Below, piece by piece: positions 1 to 8,806 of a DNA stretch of 36,141 bases; position 1 is the stretch's first letter; each line of letters begins with the position of its first letter. Source of the stretch: Clostridium sp. (GTDB taxonomy: Bacteria; Bacillota; Clostridia; Acetivibrionales; Acetivibrionaceae); contig JAAYTS010000011.1 in the NCBI GenBank assembly GCA_012517995.1, positions 1-36,141 on the forward strand, in the 5' to 3' direction. Made by a program: the position numbers and the translations under genes. The notes beneath the pieces are model-generated. The model searched no databases. It worked only from the letters and a program-made list of their open reading frames with translations, and was not told the DNA's origin.

Positions 1-120
1 ACCCACACAATAATAGCCATTTCGGTTAAGCATTACCTTTATAGAATTAATTATACCCTCTTCATCGTCTAGTACAAGAATTTTATAATCCATACTTATT
101 TGGGTAAGCCTTTTGCGCAT
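1..120 (-). CDS. Response regulator receiver domain protein, N-terminal 40 residues only
   Basis: The reading frame runs off the left edge of the window. From the ATG at 120 it encodes 40 residues that include KILVLDDEEG followed by an amphipathic helix. This is the beta1 strand, acidic pocket (D18, D19) and helix 1 of a CheY-like receiver domain. The start is supported by AAGGAGGA at 129-136, eight bases upstream; a second in-frame Met at residue 10 lacks its own site. The phosphoacceptor Asp and any output domain lie outside the window, so DNA binding, chemotaxis or c-di-GMP output cannot be told apart. It lies downstream of the GGDEF/HD-GYP gene on the same strand, with 175 bp between them. 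Confidence 0.8.
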   Translation of the reverse strand, partial: MRKRLTQISMDYKILVLDDEEGIINSIKVMLNRNGYYCVG

Positions 121-149
121 ACAAAAAATCCTCCTTAAGCAGTATAATA

Positions 150-175
150 ATACTTGCTTTCTATACTTGCTTTTT
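150..175. repeat. Two tandem 13-bp repeats upstream of the response regulator
   Basis: ATACTTGCTTTCT (150-162) is followed directly by ATACTTGCTTTTT (163-175), 12 of 13 identical. The pair sits 30-55 bp upstream of the response regulator start, where a promoter or activator site would be expected. Function is not known. Confidence 0.5.
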
Positions 176-295
176 AGTATCTAAAATGCTCCCCCATTAA
201 AAAAAAAGAAAAACTTAATATGAGAATTGAAAAAACGACCTATCTACATTTTACATGATTTAAAAAACTAATGCAATGTTTTTAGTATATTAATT

Positions 296-1936
296 TCATT
301 CATTTAATATATTTATAAAAGTATTTACAACAAGTGGATCAAACTGAGTGCCTGATTTTGCTTTTAATTCTTCTAAAGCTTGCCTTTTTTCCATCCCTTT
401 CCTGTAAGGGCGATTGGATAACATAGCATCGTATGCATCAGCAACACAAAGAATTCTAGCTTCTAAAGGAATATCATTTCCCTTAATTCCAGATGGGTAG
501 CCTTTTCCATCATATCTTTCATGATGATATTTTATGGTATCTATTAAAGATTCCATATCTGATAAAGGCTCTAAAATATCAACGCTATAATTTGGATGAT
601 TGCGCATAATAAGGAGTTCTGAATTGTTTAATGAAGTAGTTTTATTTAATATTTCCTCAGGTATTTCTACTTTACCAATATCATGGAGTAAAGCAGCTAT
701 TTTCAATTCACGCAGCCTGTTTTTATCAAGTTTAAGAACTTTTCCTATCTTTTTACAATACTCCATAACTCGCTGAGAATGTCCAAAGGTGTACCTGTCC
801 TTAGCAGAAACTGTACTTAAAAGAACCCTGACCCCTCCAAATAATTGATTTTCATCTGAATCAAAAAAAGCTTTGATTTCTTCAAAAATATCCTTGTATA
901 ACTGTACATTGTTTTTACCTTTGTTTTTTGCCTGATAAAGAGCTCTGTTAGATTGCATAATCAAGTCTTCTTTGTTTTTTGCAAAATTAGGATATATTGA
1001 ATATCCTATAGAAAGAGTCATTTCCTCAGGGATGTTTTTCATTTCTACCATTTCTCTATAGGAATTTTTTATACGTTCAATAAACCATAAAATATCATTT
1101 GTGTCAGTTTCAGAAATCAATATTGCAAATTCGTCTCCACCATATCTAGAAACAACATCACTTTTCTTTGTTTCATTAAATAACACATGTGCAGTTTTTG
1201 CTAAAAGCTCATCACCTTCATTTCGTCCATAAGTATTATTGTAATTTTTAAAGTTATCAATATCAATCATTATCATTCCTAATGAGCTATTTCTATTATC
1301 TGCATGTTCTATTTTTTCTTCAATTAATGTATGAAAATACCTGTGGTTATAAAGTCCTGTAAGACTATCAATAAAAGCTATTCTTTCTAGCTTGTATATT
1401 TGTTTGCTTTTTTGGGATGAAATATATGCAACTATAATGGACACAATAATTAGTGATATTCTCATAAATGCAAGATTTATTAAAAGTGGCGGCGCATATA
1501 AAGCTCCATTTACCGCATAATCTGGTATTTTATTAATATTTGCAAAAAGACTTTCAGACAAAAGGGCAGAAGATTTAAAAAAGTATATAGCTGCAATACC
1601 ATTTACAACTACAGATATAGACATTCCTAAATAAGCAAAGCGGTATGAAATAAAAATTGAAATACCTACTTCTAATACTGCAAAAAATCCTCTGTATTCT
1701 ACTCCTATACGACCAGAGGCCTGAAGAATTATAATAATAAAATAAATTGAGATAATAACAACAAACAGCCTATTTACTGCAGCTTTTAATTTATGACTCC
1801 ATGGTTGTAAATTTATATCGTCATAATAATATAGGTCTGCTGATGCTGTATTTGTATCTAGAAATTTTTTCTTTGTTTTAGTATTTCCTAAAAGTAAATC
1901 CAATAAGTTAGAAAATAGTGTTTCCTTTTTACTCAC
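296..1936 (-). CDS. Membrane GGDEF/HD-GYP protein (c-di-GMP synthesis and/or degradation)
   Basis: This 546-residue protein has a cytosolic N-terminus and about four hydrophobic segments between residues 55 and 175. A GGDEF domain (about 185-345) follows, with DIDNFK at 225-230 and an intact RYGGDEF (GGDEF at 266-270), then an HD-GYP domain (about 355-546) with HDIGK at 418-422 and HHERYDGKGYP at 471-481. Both catalytic signatures look complete, so diguanylate cyclase and phosphodiesterase activities are both possible. The usual product-inhibition RxxD five residues before GGDEF reads KKSD (257-260), so feedback inhibition may be weakened. The start is GTG at 1936, preceded by a purine-rich AAGGAAAAGG. 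The membrane region probably senses an unknown signal. A PilZ protein at 30128-30856 could act downstream. Confidence 0.93.
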   Translation of the reverse strand: MSKKETLFSNLLDLLLGNTKTKKKFLDTNTASADLYYYDDINLQPWSHKLKAAVNRLFVVIISIYFIIIILQASGRIGVEYRGFFAVLEVGISIFISYRFAYLGMSISVVVNGIAAIYFFKSSALLSESLFANINKIPDYAVNGALYAPPLLINLAFMRISLIIVSIIVAYISSQKSKQIYKLERIAFIDSLTGLYNHRYFHTLIEEKIEHADNRNSSLGMIMIDIDNFKNYNNTYGRNEGDELLAKTAHVLFNETKKSDVVSRYGGDEFAILISETDTNDILWFIERIKNSYREMVEMKNIPEEMTLSIGYSIYPNFAKNKEDLIMQSNRALYQAKNKGKNNVQLYKDIFEEIKAFFDSDENQLFGGVRVLLSTVSAKDRYTFGHSQRVMEYCKKIGKVLKLDKNRLRELKIAALLHDIGKVEIPEEILNKTTSLNNSELLIMRNHPNYSVDILEPLSDMESLIDTIKYHHERYDGKGYPSGIKGNDIPLEARILCVADAYDAMLSNRPYRKGMEKRQALEELKAKSGTQFDPLVVNTFINILNE

Positions 1937-2009
1937 AACCTTTTCCTTTCCTTCCCCAAAAGTAAAAATATTTAATATTTAAAATATAAAATATCTAATC
2001 ATTTATTAT

Positions 2010-2024
2010 AAACAAAAATTGTTT
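2010..2024. repeat. Short inverted repeat between divergent genes
   Basis: AAACAA-AAA-TTGTTT lies in the divergent region between the GGDEF/HD-GYP gene and the PHP gene. A regulator site is possible but nothing else supports it. Confidence 0.25.
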
Positions 2025-2087
2025 GTCTATATAATTTGCAAATAATTTGTATGTCCAAAACAAATATTATAAACATATGGTATTTAC

Positions 2088-2116
2088 TTGACTTAAATAT
2101 AATTATACTTTATAAA
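2088..2116 (+). promoter_or_regulatory. Sigma-A-type promoter of the PHP phosphatase gene
   Basis: TTGACT (2088-2093), a 17-bp spacer and TATAAA (2111-2116) give a good vegetative promoter about 48 bp before the ATG at 2164. The ribosome binding site AGGGAGG precedes that ATG. Confidence 0.7.
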
Positions 2117-2163
2117 TAAAATATATTCAAATCTAATTTTTAAAAAATTTAGGGAGGACAAAA

Positions 2164-2964
2164 ATGTTTGATTGCCACGTTCACAGTAGCTTTTCAGGAG
2201 ACAGCGAAATGCAATGTAATATAGCTATAGAAACAGCAATGGATTTAAGGCTATACGGTATAGCATTTACAGATCATTTAGATTATGATTATCCTGATTA
2301 TGACGATGTATTTATGATTGATTTTGACAAATATTCTGAATTTATCGACAAGTTAAAAGAGGATTACAGCAAAAAAATAAAAATATGTAAGGGTATTGAA
2401 ATTGGTATACAGCCACATGTTTTAGATGAATCTTTAGAAGTTGTTGAAAAATATGATTTTGACATAGTAATACTTTCAACCCATGTTGTTGACAAATTAG
2501 ATCTTCATAATGGGGATTTTTGCAAAGGAAAAACCAGAAAAGAAGCATATGGCAGATACCTTGAAGCTGTATTAGAAGGTATTTTGAATTTTAAAAACTT
2601 TGATGTATTAGGGCATATAGACCTTATAAGGAGGTATGGACGTTATGATGTCAATACGTTAAAATATCATGAGTTCTCTGATTATATTGATGCTATATTA
2701 AACAAATTAATTTCTTTAGGAAGAGGTCTAGAGGTAAATACGTCAGGATATAGGTACAACTTAGGGTCACCAATGCCTGATTTTGATATTATTAAACGAT
2801 ATAAGGAATTAGGCGGGGAAATAATTTGTGCAAGTTCTGATGCTCATACACCAGATTATATAGCATATAAATTTTCATATATAAAAGAACTTATTGAAAA
2901 AGCAGGGTTTAAATATATTTCTTATTTTGAAAACAGAAAACCAGTCTTTTATCCTATAAAATAA
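2164..2964 (+). CDS. PHP-domain phosphatase, HisJ-type histidinol-phosphatase
   Basis: This 266-residue single-domain protein of the PHP metallophosphatase family closely matches the HisJ/HisK class, which hydrolyses L-histidinol phosphate in histidine biosynthesis. Metal-ligand motifs are visible in order: HVHSSFSGDS (H5, H7), FTDHLD near 36-41, GIEIG near 78-82, STHVVD near 106, LGHIDLIRRYG near 150 and SSDAH near 224. Length matches the family. It stands alone on the plus strand with its own promoter and ribosome binding site and shares a bidirectional terminator with tyrS. No other his genes are in the window, so another phosphoester substrate is possible. Confidence 0.78.
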   Translation: MFDCHVHSSFSGDSEMQCNIAIETAMDLRLYGIAFTDHLDYDYPDYDDVFMIDFDKYSEFIDKLKEDYSKKIKICKGIEIGIQPHVLDESLEVVEKYDFDIVILSTHVVDKLDLHNGDFCKGKTRKEAYGRYLEAVLEGILNFKNFDVLGHIDLIRRYGRYDVNTLKYHEFSDYIDAILNKLISLGRGLEVNTSGYRYNLGSPMPDFDIIKRYKELGGEIICASSDAHTPDYIAYKFSYIKELIEKAGFKYISYFENRKPVFYPIK

Positions 2965-2983
2965 AAATTTTAAATTTTTATAA

Positions 2984-3038
2984 AAAAAGCTCCATTACCA
3001 TAAATTTATAAAGTGCATATATAGTAATGGAGCTTTTT
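2984..3038. terminator. Bidirectional terminator between PHP gene and tyrS
   Basis: A perfect 15-bp stem (AAAAAGCTCCATTAC at 2984-2998 with its complement at 3024-3038) has A/T tracts on both sides. It can end both convergent transcripts. Confidence 0.9.
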
Positions 3039-3054
3039 ACATTTATTCTAAAAT

Positions 3055-4281
3055 CTAAACTAACTTAACTTTATGATATACCTTTTTTCCTTTTTTAATT
3101 ATAAGTTCATTATCTTTAAAATCATCTGTTTTTACTGTAAAATTAAATTCATTAATTTTTTCATTGTTAACAGATATGCCACCTTGTTGTATAAGGCGTC
3201 TTCCTTCTCCTTTTGAAGGAACAAGTTTGGTTTTTACAAGTAAATCAATTATATTTATTCCATCTAGAATGTCATTATTGCTAATTTCAGTTGTAGGCAT
3301 ATCATCAGAGCTGACACCTTTTCCAAAAAGGGCCTGGGCAGCATTTTGCGCCTTTATTGCTTCTTCTTCTCCGTGAATAAGCTTTGTAACCTCATATGCC
3401 AATACTTTTTTTGCCTCATTTATTTCCTGCCCCTCTAATTTAGAGAGTTTTTCAATTTCATCCATAGGAAGGAAAGTAAGAAGTTTAAGGCAGTTAATAA
3501 CGTCTTTATCATTAATATTTCGCCAGTACTGGTAAAATTCATATGGAGGTGTTTTGTTGGCATCTAACCAAAGGGCACCTTTTTCAGTTTTGCCCATTTT
3601 AACTCCTTCACTAGTGGTAAGAAGGTTAAATGTCATACCATATACTTCTTTTCCTTCAACTCTTCTTATAAGGTCAATTCCACCTAATATATTTGACCAC
3701 TGGTCATCCCCGCCTAATTGTAAAACACAGCCATAATCCTGGTAGAGTTTTAAAAAGTCATAACTTTGCATAAGCATATAGTTAAATTCTATAAAAGACA
3801 GACCTTTTTCAAGTCTTGATTTAAAACACTCAGCTGTAAGCATTCTGTTAACAGAAAAATGCACACCTATTTCTCTTAAAAATCTAACATAATTTAATTC
3901 TAGCAGCCAGTCTGCATTATCAATCATTAGTGCTTTTCCATCAGAAAAATCAATAAATTTTGAAAGCTGTTTTTTGAAATTCTCAGCATTTTTTTGTATT
4001 TCTTCCCTGGTCATCATTTTTCTCATATCTGTTTTACCTGTGGGGTCTCCCACCATGGTAGTTCCGCCACCTATAATTGCAATAGGTCTGTGTCCTGCTT
4101 TTTGCATATGGGACATTACAACCATTTGAAGAAAGTGTCCTACATGTAGGCTGTCCGCTGTGGGATCAAATCCAATATAAAAAGTAACCTTTTCATTTTC
4201 TAATATTTTTTTTACTGGTTCTTCATGGGTAATTTGAGCAATAAACCCTCTTTCTTTTAAAGTTTGAAATACACTAGACAT
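3055..4281 (-). CDS. tyrS: Tyrosyl-tRNA synthetase
   Basis: This 408-residue class I aminoacyl-tRNA synthetase charges tRNA-Tyr. The HIGH motif appears as HVGH (46-49), the tyrosine-site region includes GGDDQWSN near 190-197, and the KMSKS loop reads KMGKT (228-232). An S4-type RNA-binding domain fills the last 70 residues. Length is normal for bacterial TyrS. AGGAGG lies just before the ATG. A T-box leader lies immediately upstream, so expression should rise when uncharged tRNA-Tyr accumulates. The gene appears monocistronic. Confidence 0.97.
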   Translation of the reverse strand: MSSVFQTLKERGFIAQITHEEPVKKILENEKVTFYIGFDPTADSLHVGHFLQMVVMSHMQKAGHRPIAIIGGGTTMVGDPTGKTDMRKMMTREEIQKNAENFKKQLSKFIDFSDGKALMIDNADWLLELNYVRFLREIGVHFSVNRMLTAECFKSRLEKGLSFIEFNYMLMQSYDFLKLYQDYGCVLQLGGDDQWSNILGGIDLIRRVEGKEVYGMTFNLLTTSEGVKMGKTEKGALWLDANKTPPYEFYQYWRNINDKDVINCLKLLTFLPMDEIEKLSKLEGQEINEAKKVLAYEVTKLIHGEEEAIKAQNAAQALFGKGVSSDDMPTTEISNNDILDGINIIDLLVKTKLVPSKGEGRRLIQQGGISVNNEKINEFNFTVKTDDFKDNELIIKKGKKVYHKVKLV

Positions 4282-4322
4282 AATAAATTCCTCCTATATA
4301 TTTAAATACTAATATCAATAAT

Positions 4323-4618
4323 AAAAAAACTTTCACATCCTATGCTTTAAGGACGAGAAAGTTCCCGTGGTACCACCTTATTTTGCATATCTAAAAGATA
4401 TGCCTCATTATATATAACCGATGTAACGGTCGGTAACCGTCGTACACCTACTAAATGGGACTTTGCCCATGATTTCAGTGTGAAGCTCTAGAGTGTAATT
4501 CGTCCTTCCATGTTCATAAGCCCTTCCACCAAAACAGGCTATTCTCTTTGATGTAACCATAGAAGGCTACTTTGTCTCCTTCAAAGCCTTTTACTTTTTA
4601 ATTTTAAAATTTATACTT
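4323..4618 (-). promoter_or_regulatory. T-box riboswitch controlling tyrS (Tyr specifier)
   Basis: The minus-strand leader contains the canonical T-box AAGGTGGTACCACG (complement at 4366-4379), which base-pairs with the acceptor end of uncharged tRNA. It is followed by a terminator hairpin (AACTTTC paired with GAAAGTT, then a U run; 4323-4364). The 5' part carries a Stem I with an AGAGA-type element. A UAC tyrosine codon (4555 to 4553), followed by A, sits where the specifier codon is expected. Codon, T-box, terminator and downstream tyrS all agree. The exact Stem I fold was not computed. Confidence 0.95.
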
Positions 4619-4624
4619 CTAATT

Positions 4625-4653
4625 ATTTTAACACAAATTAAGGCAGTTTACAA
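4625..4653 (-). promoter_or_regulatory. Promoter of the tyrS T-box transcript
   Basis: On the minus strand TTGTAA (4653-4648), a 17-bp spacer and TAAAAT (4630-4625) lie just upstream of the T-box leader and directly downstream of the mnmA stop codon. Transcription would begin near 4618. Confidence 0.65.
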
Positions 4654-4662
4654 TAAATTTTT

Positions 4663-5742
4663 TTACATTATTACTCCCCCACCTACAACTATATCATCAC
4701 TGTAAAAGACAACTGACTGTCCCGGGGTTACAGCTCGCTGAGGGTCTTTGAATACAACCTTCACCTTTCCATCCTGGATAGGATAAATAGTTGCATCTGC
4801 TTCTTTTGCAGAGTACCTGATTTTTGCCTTTACTTCCATAGGCTTTTCTAATTTATCAATCATTATATAATTTAAGTCATCTGCTATAAGGGATTTAGAA
4901 AAGGTTTCGTGGTTTTCTCCTAATATTACATTGTTGTTTTGAGCATCCACACCTATCACATACATAGGTTTTCCAAAAGCTATCCCAAGACCTTTTCTTT
5001 GACCTACAGTATAGTGAATTATTCCCTTGTGTTCTCCTAAGATATTTCCCTTTGTATCAACAAAATATCCAGGCTTAATTTTTTTATCTGTATTTTCCTT
5101 AATAAACTTTGCATAATTATTGTCTTCCACAAAGCATATTTCCTGGCTGTCAGGTTTTGAAGCCACATCAAGACCTAGTTTTTTTGCAATTTCCCTTACC
5201 TCTTCCTTTGAGTAGTCGCCAATAGGCATTAATGTTCTGGAAAGTTGGTCCTGGGTTAAATTATACAGTGCATATGTCTGGTCTTTTTTATCAGTTACTG
5301 ATTTTTTAAGTAAGTATCTTTTTAACTTCTCGTTATATTCAATAATTGCATAATGTCCTGTAGCCACATAATCTATCCCCATAGATACTGCTTTTTGAAG
5401 CATAGCCTCAAACTTAACATATCTGTTGCAGGCAATACAAGGATTAGGGGTCCTGCCTTTTAAATATTCATTTTTAAAATAATCAATTACCTTGCCATGA
5501 AAGACATCCTGAAAATTCATAACATAATAAGGTATGCCTAATTTATATGCAACACTTCTAGCATCATCTACAGCAGAAAGTGAACAGCATCCTGTCTCAT
5601 TTTTTATTGTATCTTCTCCCGTTTCAGGCCATATTTTCATTGTAACGCCTATTACTTCATAACCTTTTTTTAAAAGTACAGCGGCGGCCACCGAACTATC
5701 GACACCACCGCTCATACCTATCATAACTTTCTTTTTAGACAT
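4663..5742 (-). CDS. mnmA: tRNA-specific 2-thiouridylase MnmA
   Basis: This 359-residue enzyme installs sulfur at position 2 of the wobble uridine (U34) in tRNAs for Lys, Glu and Gln, using ATP and persulfide sulfur from a cysteine desulfurase. Visible signatures are the PP-loop SGGVDSS (11-17), TPNPCIACN with the first catalytic Cys at 102, and [10 protein letters not shown] with the second at 203. The length is standard. It is the last gene of iscS-iscU-mnmA, 22 bp after iscU, consistent with direct sulfur relay. The ribosome binding site is weak (GGGTGG about 12 bases before the ATG), so translation may be partly coupled to iscU. Confidence 0.96.
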   Translation of the reverse strand: MSKKKVMIGMSGGVDSSVAAAVLLKKGYEVIGVTMKIWPETGEDTIKNETGCCSLSAVDDARSVAYKLGIPYYVMNFQDVFHGKVIDYFKNEYLKGRTPNPCIACNRYVKFEAMLQKAVSMGIDYVATGHYAIIEYNEKLKRYLLKKSVTDKKDQTYALYNLTQDQLSRTLMPIGDYSKEEVREIAKKLGLDVASKPDSQEICFVEDNNYAKFIKENTDKKIKPGYFVDTKGNILGEHKGIIHYTVGQRKGLGIAFGKPMYVIGVDAQNNNVILGENHETFSKSLIADDLNYIMIDKLEKPMEVKAKIRYSAKEADATIYPIQDGKVKVVFKDPQRAVTPGQSVVFYSDDIVVGGGVIM

Positions 5743-5764
5743 TTTATATCAATTCCACCCTTTG

Positions 5765-6202
5765 TCAGTCTATGTCGTGATTTATATCTTCGCACCTTTT
5801 GCAGCATGTAATGCATCCATCTTCATTGTCAGAAAGACCGTTTTTGTTTTTATAATCCTGTATAGCTGCTCGTATAGCCTCTTCTGCTAAATTTGAACAG
5901 TGCATTTTAGCAGGTGGCAGGCCGTCTAAAGCTTCAGCCACAGCCTTATTAGTTATATTTAGAGCTTCATCTACAGTTTTACCTATTATAAGTTCTGTGG
6001 AAATACTGCTAGTAGCAACAGCAGCACCACATCCAAAAGTTTTAAACTTAGCATCAACTATTACATTATTTTCAATTTTAAGATACATTTTCATAATATC
6101 GCCACACTTGGCATTTCCTACTTCTCCAATGCCATCGGCATTTTCTATTTCTCCAACATTCCTTGGATTTGCAAAATGATCCATAACCTTATCACTATAC
6201 AT
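5765..6202 (-). CDS. iscU: IscU/NifU-type iron-sulfur scaffold with an extra C-terminal Cys cluster
   Basis: This 145-residue scaffold assembles iron-sulfur clusters from IscS-derived sulfur. The three conserved ligand cysteines are present: AKCGD (C33), FGCGAAVA (C58) and MHCSNLA (C102). After the normal end of the IscU fold there is a short extension with four cysteines in the pattern CxxCCxxC (C130, C133, C134, C137), which basic IscU lacks. The gene overlaps the end of iscS by 8 bp, so the two are translationally coupled. In other Clostridia this gene is often named nifU. Confidence 0.93.
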   Translation of the reverse strand: MYSDKVMDHFANPRNVGEIENADGIGEVGNAKCGDIMKMYLKIENNVIVDAKFKTFGCGAAVATSSISTELIIGKTVDEALNITNKAVAEALDGLPPAKMHCSNLAEEAIRAAIQDYKNKNGLSDNEDGCITCCKRCEDINHDID

Positions 6203-7385
6203 ATTGTTTCCCTCTTTTCACTTTTTCATATAATGGAGACATTTCTCTTAGTCTCCCAACAATTTCAGGTAATTCATTTAATAGTATATCAATGTCAGCA
6301 TGAGTATTGTCTTTTCCAAAAGTAATTCTAAGTGAACCATGAGCTATCTCGTGAGAAAGACCAATTGCAAGAAGAACATGGGATGGATCTAAAGAGCCTG
6401 ATGTGCAGGCAGACCCACTTGATGCTGCAATACCCTTCATATCAAGCATGAGAAGGAGGGATTCCCCCTCAATAAATTCAAAGGAAAAGTTTGCATTTCC
6501 TGGAAGTCTATTTTGTCTGTCCCCATTTAGCCTTGTAAAAGGAATATTTTTCAGCACTTCTTCAATTGTTCTGTCTCTTAAGCTTAACAATTTTTTATTG
6601 TTTTCTTCCATGTTTTCAGTTGCAATTTTAATGGCTTCTCCAAGTCCCACTATTCCAGCAACATTTTCTGTACTAGCTCTTCTGCCTCTTTCTTGAGCTC
6701 CTCCATGAATAAATGATGTGATTTTCACACCTTTTTTTATATATAAAGCTCCCACTCCCTTAGGACCGTAAAGCTTGTGAGCTGATAAAGATAAAAGGTC
6801 TATATTTAATTCATTAACATCTATAGGTACGTTTCCCACTGCTTGTACAGCATCTGTGTGAAAAATTATGCCTTTTTCCTTTGCAATTTTGCCTATTTCT
6901 CCAATAGGCTGAATTGTTCCTATTTCATTATTTGCAAACATAACTGAAATAAGTATTGTATTGGGCTTAATTGCTTTTAACACATCATCAGGAGAAACAA
7001 GCCCATTTTCATCAACTGGCAGATAAGTTACTTCAAAACCATCACTTTCTAAATAGCGGCATGTATGCAAAACAGCGTGATGCTCTATGCTTGTGGTAAT
7101 TATATGGTTACCTTTGTCTTTGTTGGAATAGGCAACTCCCTTTATAGCCCAGTTATCTGCCTCAGTTCCTGACCCTGTAAAAAATATTTCTCTTGGATTT
7201 GCGCTAATAGCTTTAGCTACTTTTTCCCGAGCATCTTCTACAGCTTTTTTACTTTCTCTTCCAAGATAATATATAGATGAAGGGTTTCCAAAATTCCCCT
7301 TTAAGTACGGCAACATCTTTTCTAAAACTTCAGAGCTTATAGGTGTTGTCGCTGCATGATCAAAATATATTGTTTTTCTGTCCAT
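6195..7385 (-). CDS. iscS: Cysteine desulfurase (NifS/IscS type)
   Basis: This 396-residue PLP enzyme converts cysteine to alanine and carries the released sulfur as a persulfide. The PLP lysine is in SLSAHKLYGPKG (K204), the cofactor-stacking His is in EHHAV (about 102-103), and the catalytic loop Cys is in SGSACTSGS (C327). It is the first gene of a tight operon with iscU (8-bp overlap) and mnmA, so it should supply both cluster assembly and tRNA thiolation. An AAGGGG ribosome binding site precedes the ATG. No IscR-type regulator gene is adjacent. Confidence 0.95.
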   Translation of the reverse strand: MDRKTIYFDHAATTPISSEVLEKMLPYLKGNFGNPSSIYYLGRESKKAVEDAREKVAKAISANPREIFFTGSGTEADNWAIKGVAYSNKDKGNHIITTSIEHHAVLHTCRYLESDGFEVTYLPVDENGLVSPDDVLKAIKPNTILISVMFANNEIGTIQPIGEIGKIAKEKGIIFHTDAVQAVGNVPIDVNELNIDLLSLSAHKLYGPKGVGALYIKKGVKITSFIHGGAQERGRRASTENVAGIVGLGEAIKIATENMEENNKKLLSLRDRTIEEVLKNIPFTRLNGDRQNRLPGNANFSFEFIEGESLLLMLDMKGIAASSGSACTSGSLDPSHVLLAIGLSHEIAHGSLRITFGKDNTHADIDILLNELPEIVGRLREMSPLYEKVKRGKQYV

Positions 7386-7516
7386 AATTATTACCCCTTA
7401 TATTAAACTAATTTCTTATTTATTTATTCCCTAAAACAAATTGTTAAAACATTTTGCTAGTATGTTGCAGAAGTTTGATTTTATAAATTTAAGTTTATAA
7501 AATATTTACATTAACT

Positions 7517-7545
7517 AGATTAGCACTCTAGGATATGATTGTCAA
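7517..7545 (-). promoter_or_regulatory. Candidate promoter of the iscS-iscU-mnmA operon
   Basis: On the minus strand a perfect TTGACA (7545-7540), a 17-bp spacer and TAATCT (7522-7517) lie about 130 bp before iscS. The spacer and -10 contain CTAGAGTGC and CTAG repeats that could bind an Rrf2/IscR-type regulator; this is inference. Confidence 0.5.
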
Positions 7546-7663
7546 TATTTTTTCCGCACTTTGTGAAATTATTGACATACTAACCATAGACCTTAGAAGA
7601 GAATATGTATATTGCCAGAATGTATTCATAATTATGGAAATGGAGTTTTAAAAAAAAATAAAT

Positions 7664-7942
7664 TTAAAATAAAGGAGTGTAACATCTTTTTTTTAGCATA
7701 TCTTCTATTTCGTCAATGGTTTTTCCCTGTGAATTAATCATAAAAACCCCGTATTGGGTTCTTTTTCCCATAGTAAATTGGGGCATGTTATTTCTGGATA
7801 TACATGAAATATTAAATGAGTTTCCTGCATAAATAATAGCATCAACAGGATAATTATAATTTTCAATGTAAACAACATCAAACCCTCTTTTTTCAAGTTG
7901 GCTTTTTATATCTTCAAGTCCCCTTTGGATCGCAACTACCAA
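7664..7942 (-). CDS. YkuS-like (UPF0180) small protein
   Basis: A 92-residue protein whose N-terminal pattern (VAIQRGLEDIKSQLEKRGF) matches the YkuS/UPF0180 family of small Firmicute proteins with no defined function. I place the start at TTG 7942, because GGAGG (7951-7955 complement) lies eight bases before it. The frame can be extended upstream to a TTG at 7957, but that codon overlaps the ribosome binding site. The C-terminus is longer than in Bacillus YkuS and ends in a cationic KKRC segment. It lies between cheR and iscS on the same strand; no functional link is evident. Confidence 0.6.
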   Translation of the reverse strand: MVVAIQRGLEDIKSQLEKRGFDVVYIENYNYPVDAIIYAGNSFNISCISRNNMPQFTMGKRTQYGVFMINSQGKTIDEIEDMLKKRCYTPLF

Positions 7943-8002
7943 AAAGACCACCTCCAATAATTATTATTACCGAAAATAGTCTATATATACTTTTTGCATA
8001 GT

Positions 8003-8785
8003 TTAGAGATCCTTTTCTTTTTGATAAAAAAACGTTTGTATTGGTTTTAAATTGTAGTTACTATAAAGAAGTATCTGTTCTGTACTTCCTACAAATAATA
8101 CTCCTGATGGGGCTAAAGCTTTATTAAACTTTTTATATATTTCTGTTTTAGCCTCTTCTGTAAAGTAAATTAAAACATTTCTGCACACAATTAAATGGCA
8201 GTTAGACGGGTATTCATCAGATAATAAATTATGATGTCTAAATTCAATACATTCTTTTAGCTGATCTTTTATACAATAAGTGTTCCCATCTTTTGTAAAG
8301 TGTTTTTGCAAATAAGACTTAGGAAGGTTTGTCATACTTTTTTCCGCATAAATTCCTTTTTTGGCTTTTTCCAATATATCCTTGTCCAAATCAGTTGCAA
8401 TAATTTTAATATCTTCAAGAGGATAAAATTCATTTAATATCATTGCTATGGTATATGGCTCTTCCCCACTAGAACAGGCAGCACTCCAAATTTTTAATTT
8501 TTTATTTTCTTTTATCAGCATTGGGAGAATAAATTCCTTTAATTTAACCCACTGTTCAGGATTTCTGCAAAATTCAGATACATTTATAGTAATATAGGTC
8601 ATAAACTCATCATAAAGCATTGAATCTTTTTTTATCGCCTCAATATATGATTGATATCCATCAAATCCCCTTTTGCTAATTAGTGAATTAAGTCTTCTTT
8701 TCATCTGTCTTTCCTTATATGAATTAAGGTCAATTCCAGTTATTTTATAAATTTCTTTTTTAAAATCCTCATAGTTCATTGACAT
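8003..8785 (-). CDS. cheR: Chemotaxis protein methyltransferase CheR
   Basis: This 260-residue SAM-dependent enzyme methylates glutamates on chemoreceptors. The N-terminal helical domain (about 1-70) precedes the methyltransferase domain. Hallmarks are NVSEFCRNPEQW (68-79), the SAM-binding WSAACSSGEEPYTIA (100-114), ATDLDKDIL near 130 and CRNVLIYF (201-208). No receptor-docking TPR extension is present. No other che genes occur in the window, so it may serve a scattered chemotaxis set or a Che-like non-flagellar system. GGAGA lies before the ATG. Confidence 0.93.
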   Translation of the reverse strand: MSMNYEDFKKEIYKITGIDLNSYKERQMKRRLNSLISKRGFDGYQSYIEAIKKDSMLYDEFMTYITINVSEFCRNPEQWVKLKEFILPMLIKENKKLKIWSAACSSGEEPYTIAMILNEFYPLEDIKIIATDLDKDILEKAKKGIYAEKSMTNLPKSYLQKHFTKDGNTYCIKDQLKECIEFRHHNLLSDEYPSNCHLIVCRNVLIYFTEEAKTEIYKKFNKALAPSGVLFVGSTEQILLYSNYNLKPIQTFFYQKEKDL

Positions 8786-8806
8786 TTTATATCTCCATTC
8801 TAAAAA

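Noticed and set aside
7573-7610. Plus-strand TTGACA near 7573 as a promoter
   Set aside because: No acceptable -10 at 16-18 bases and no plus-strand gene downstream.
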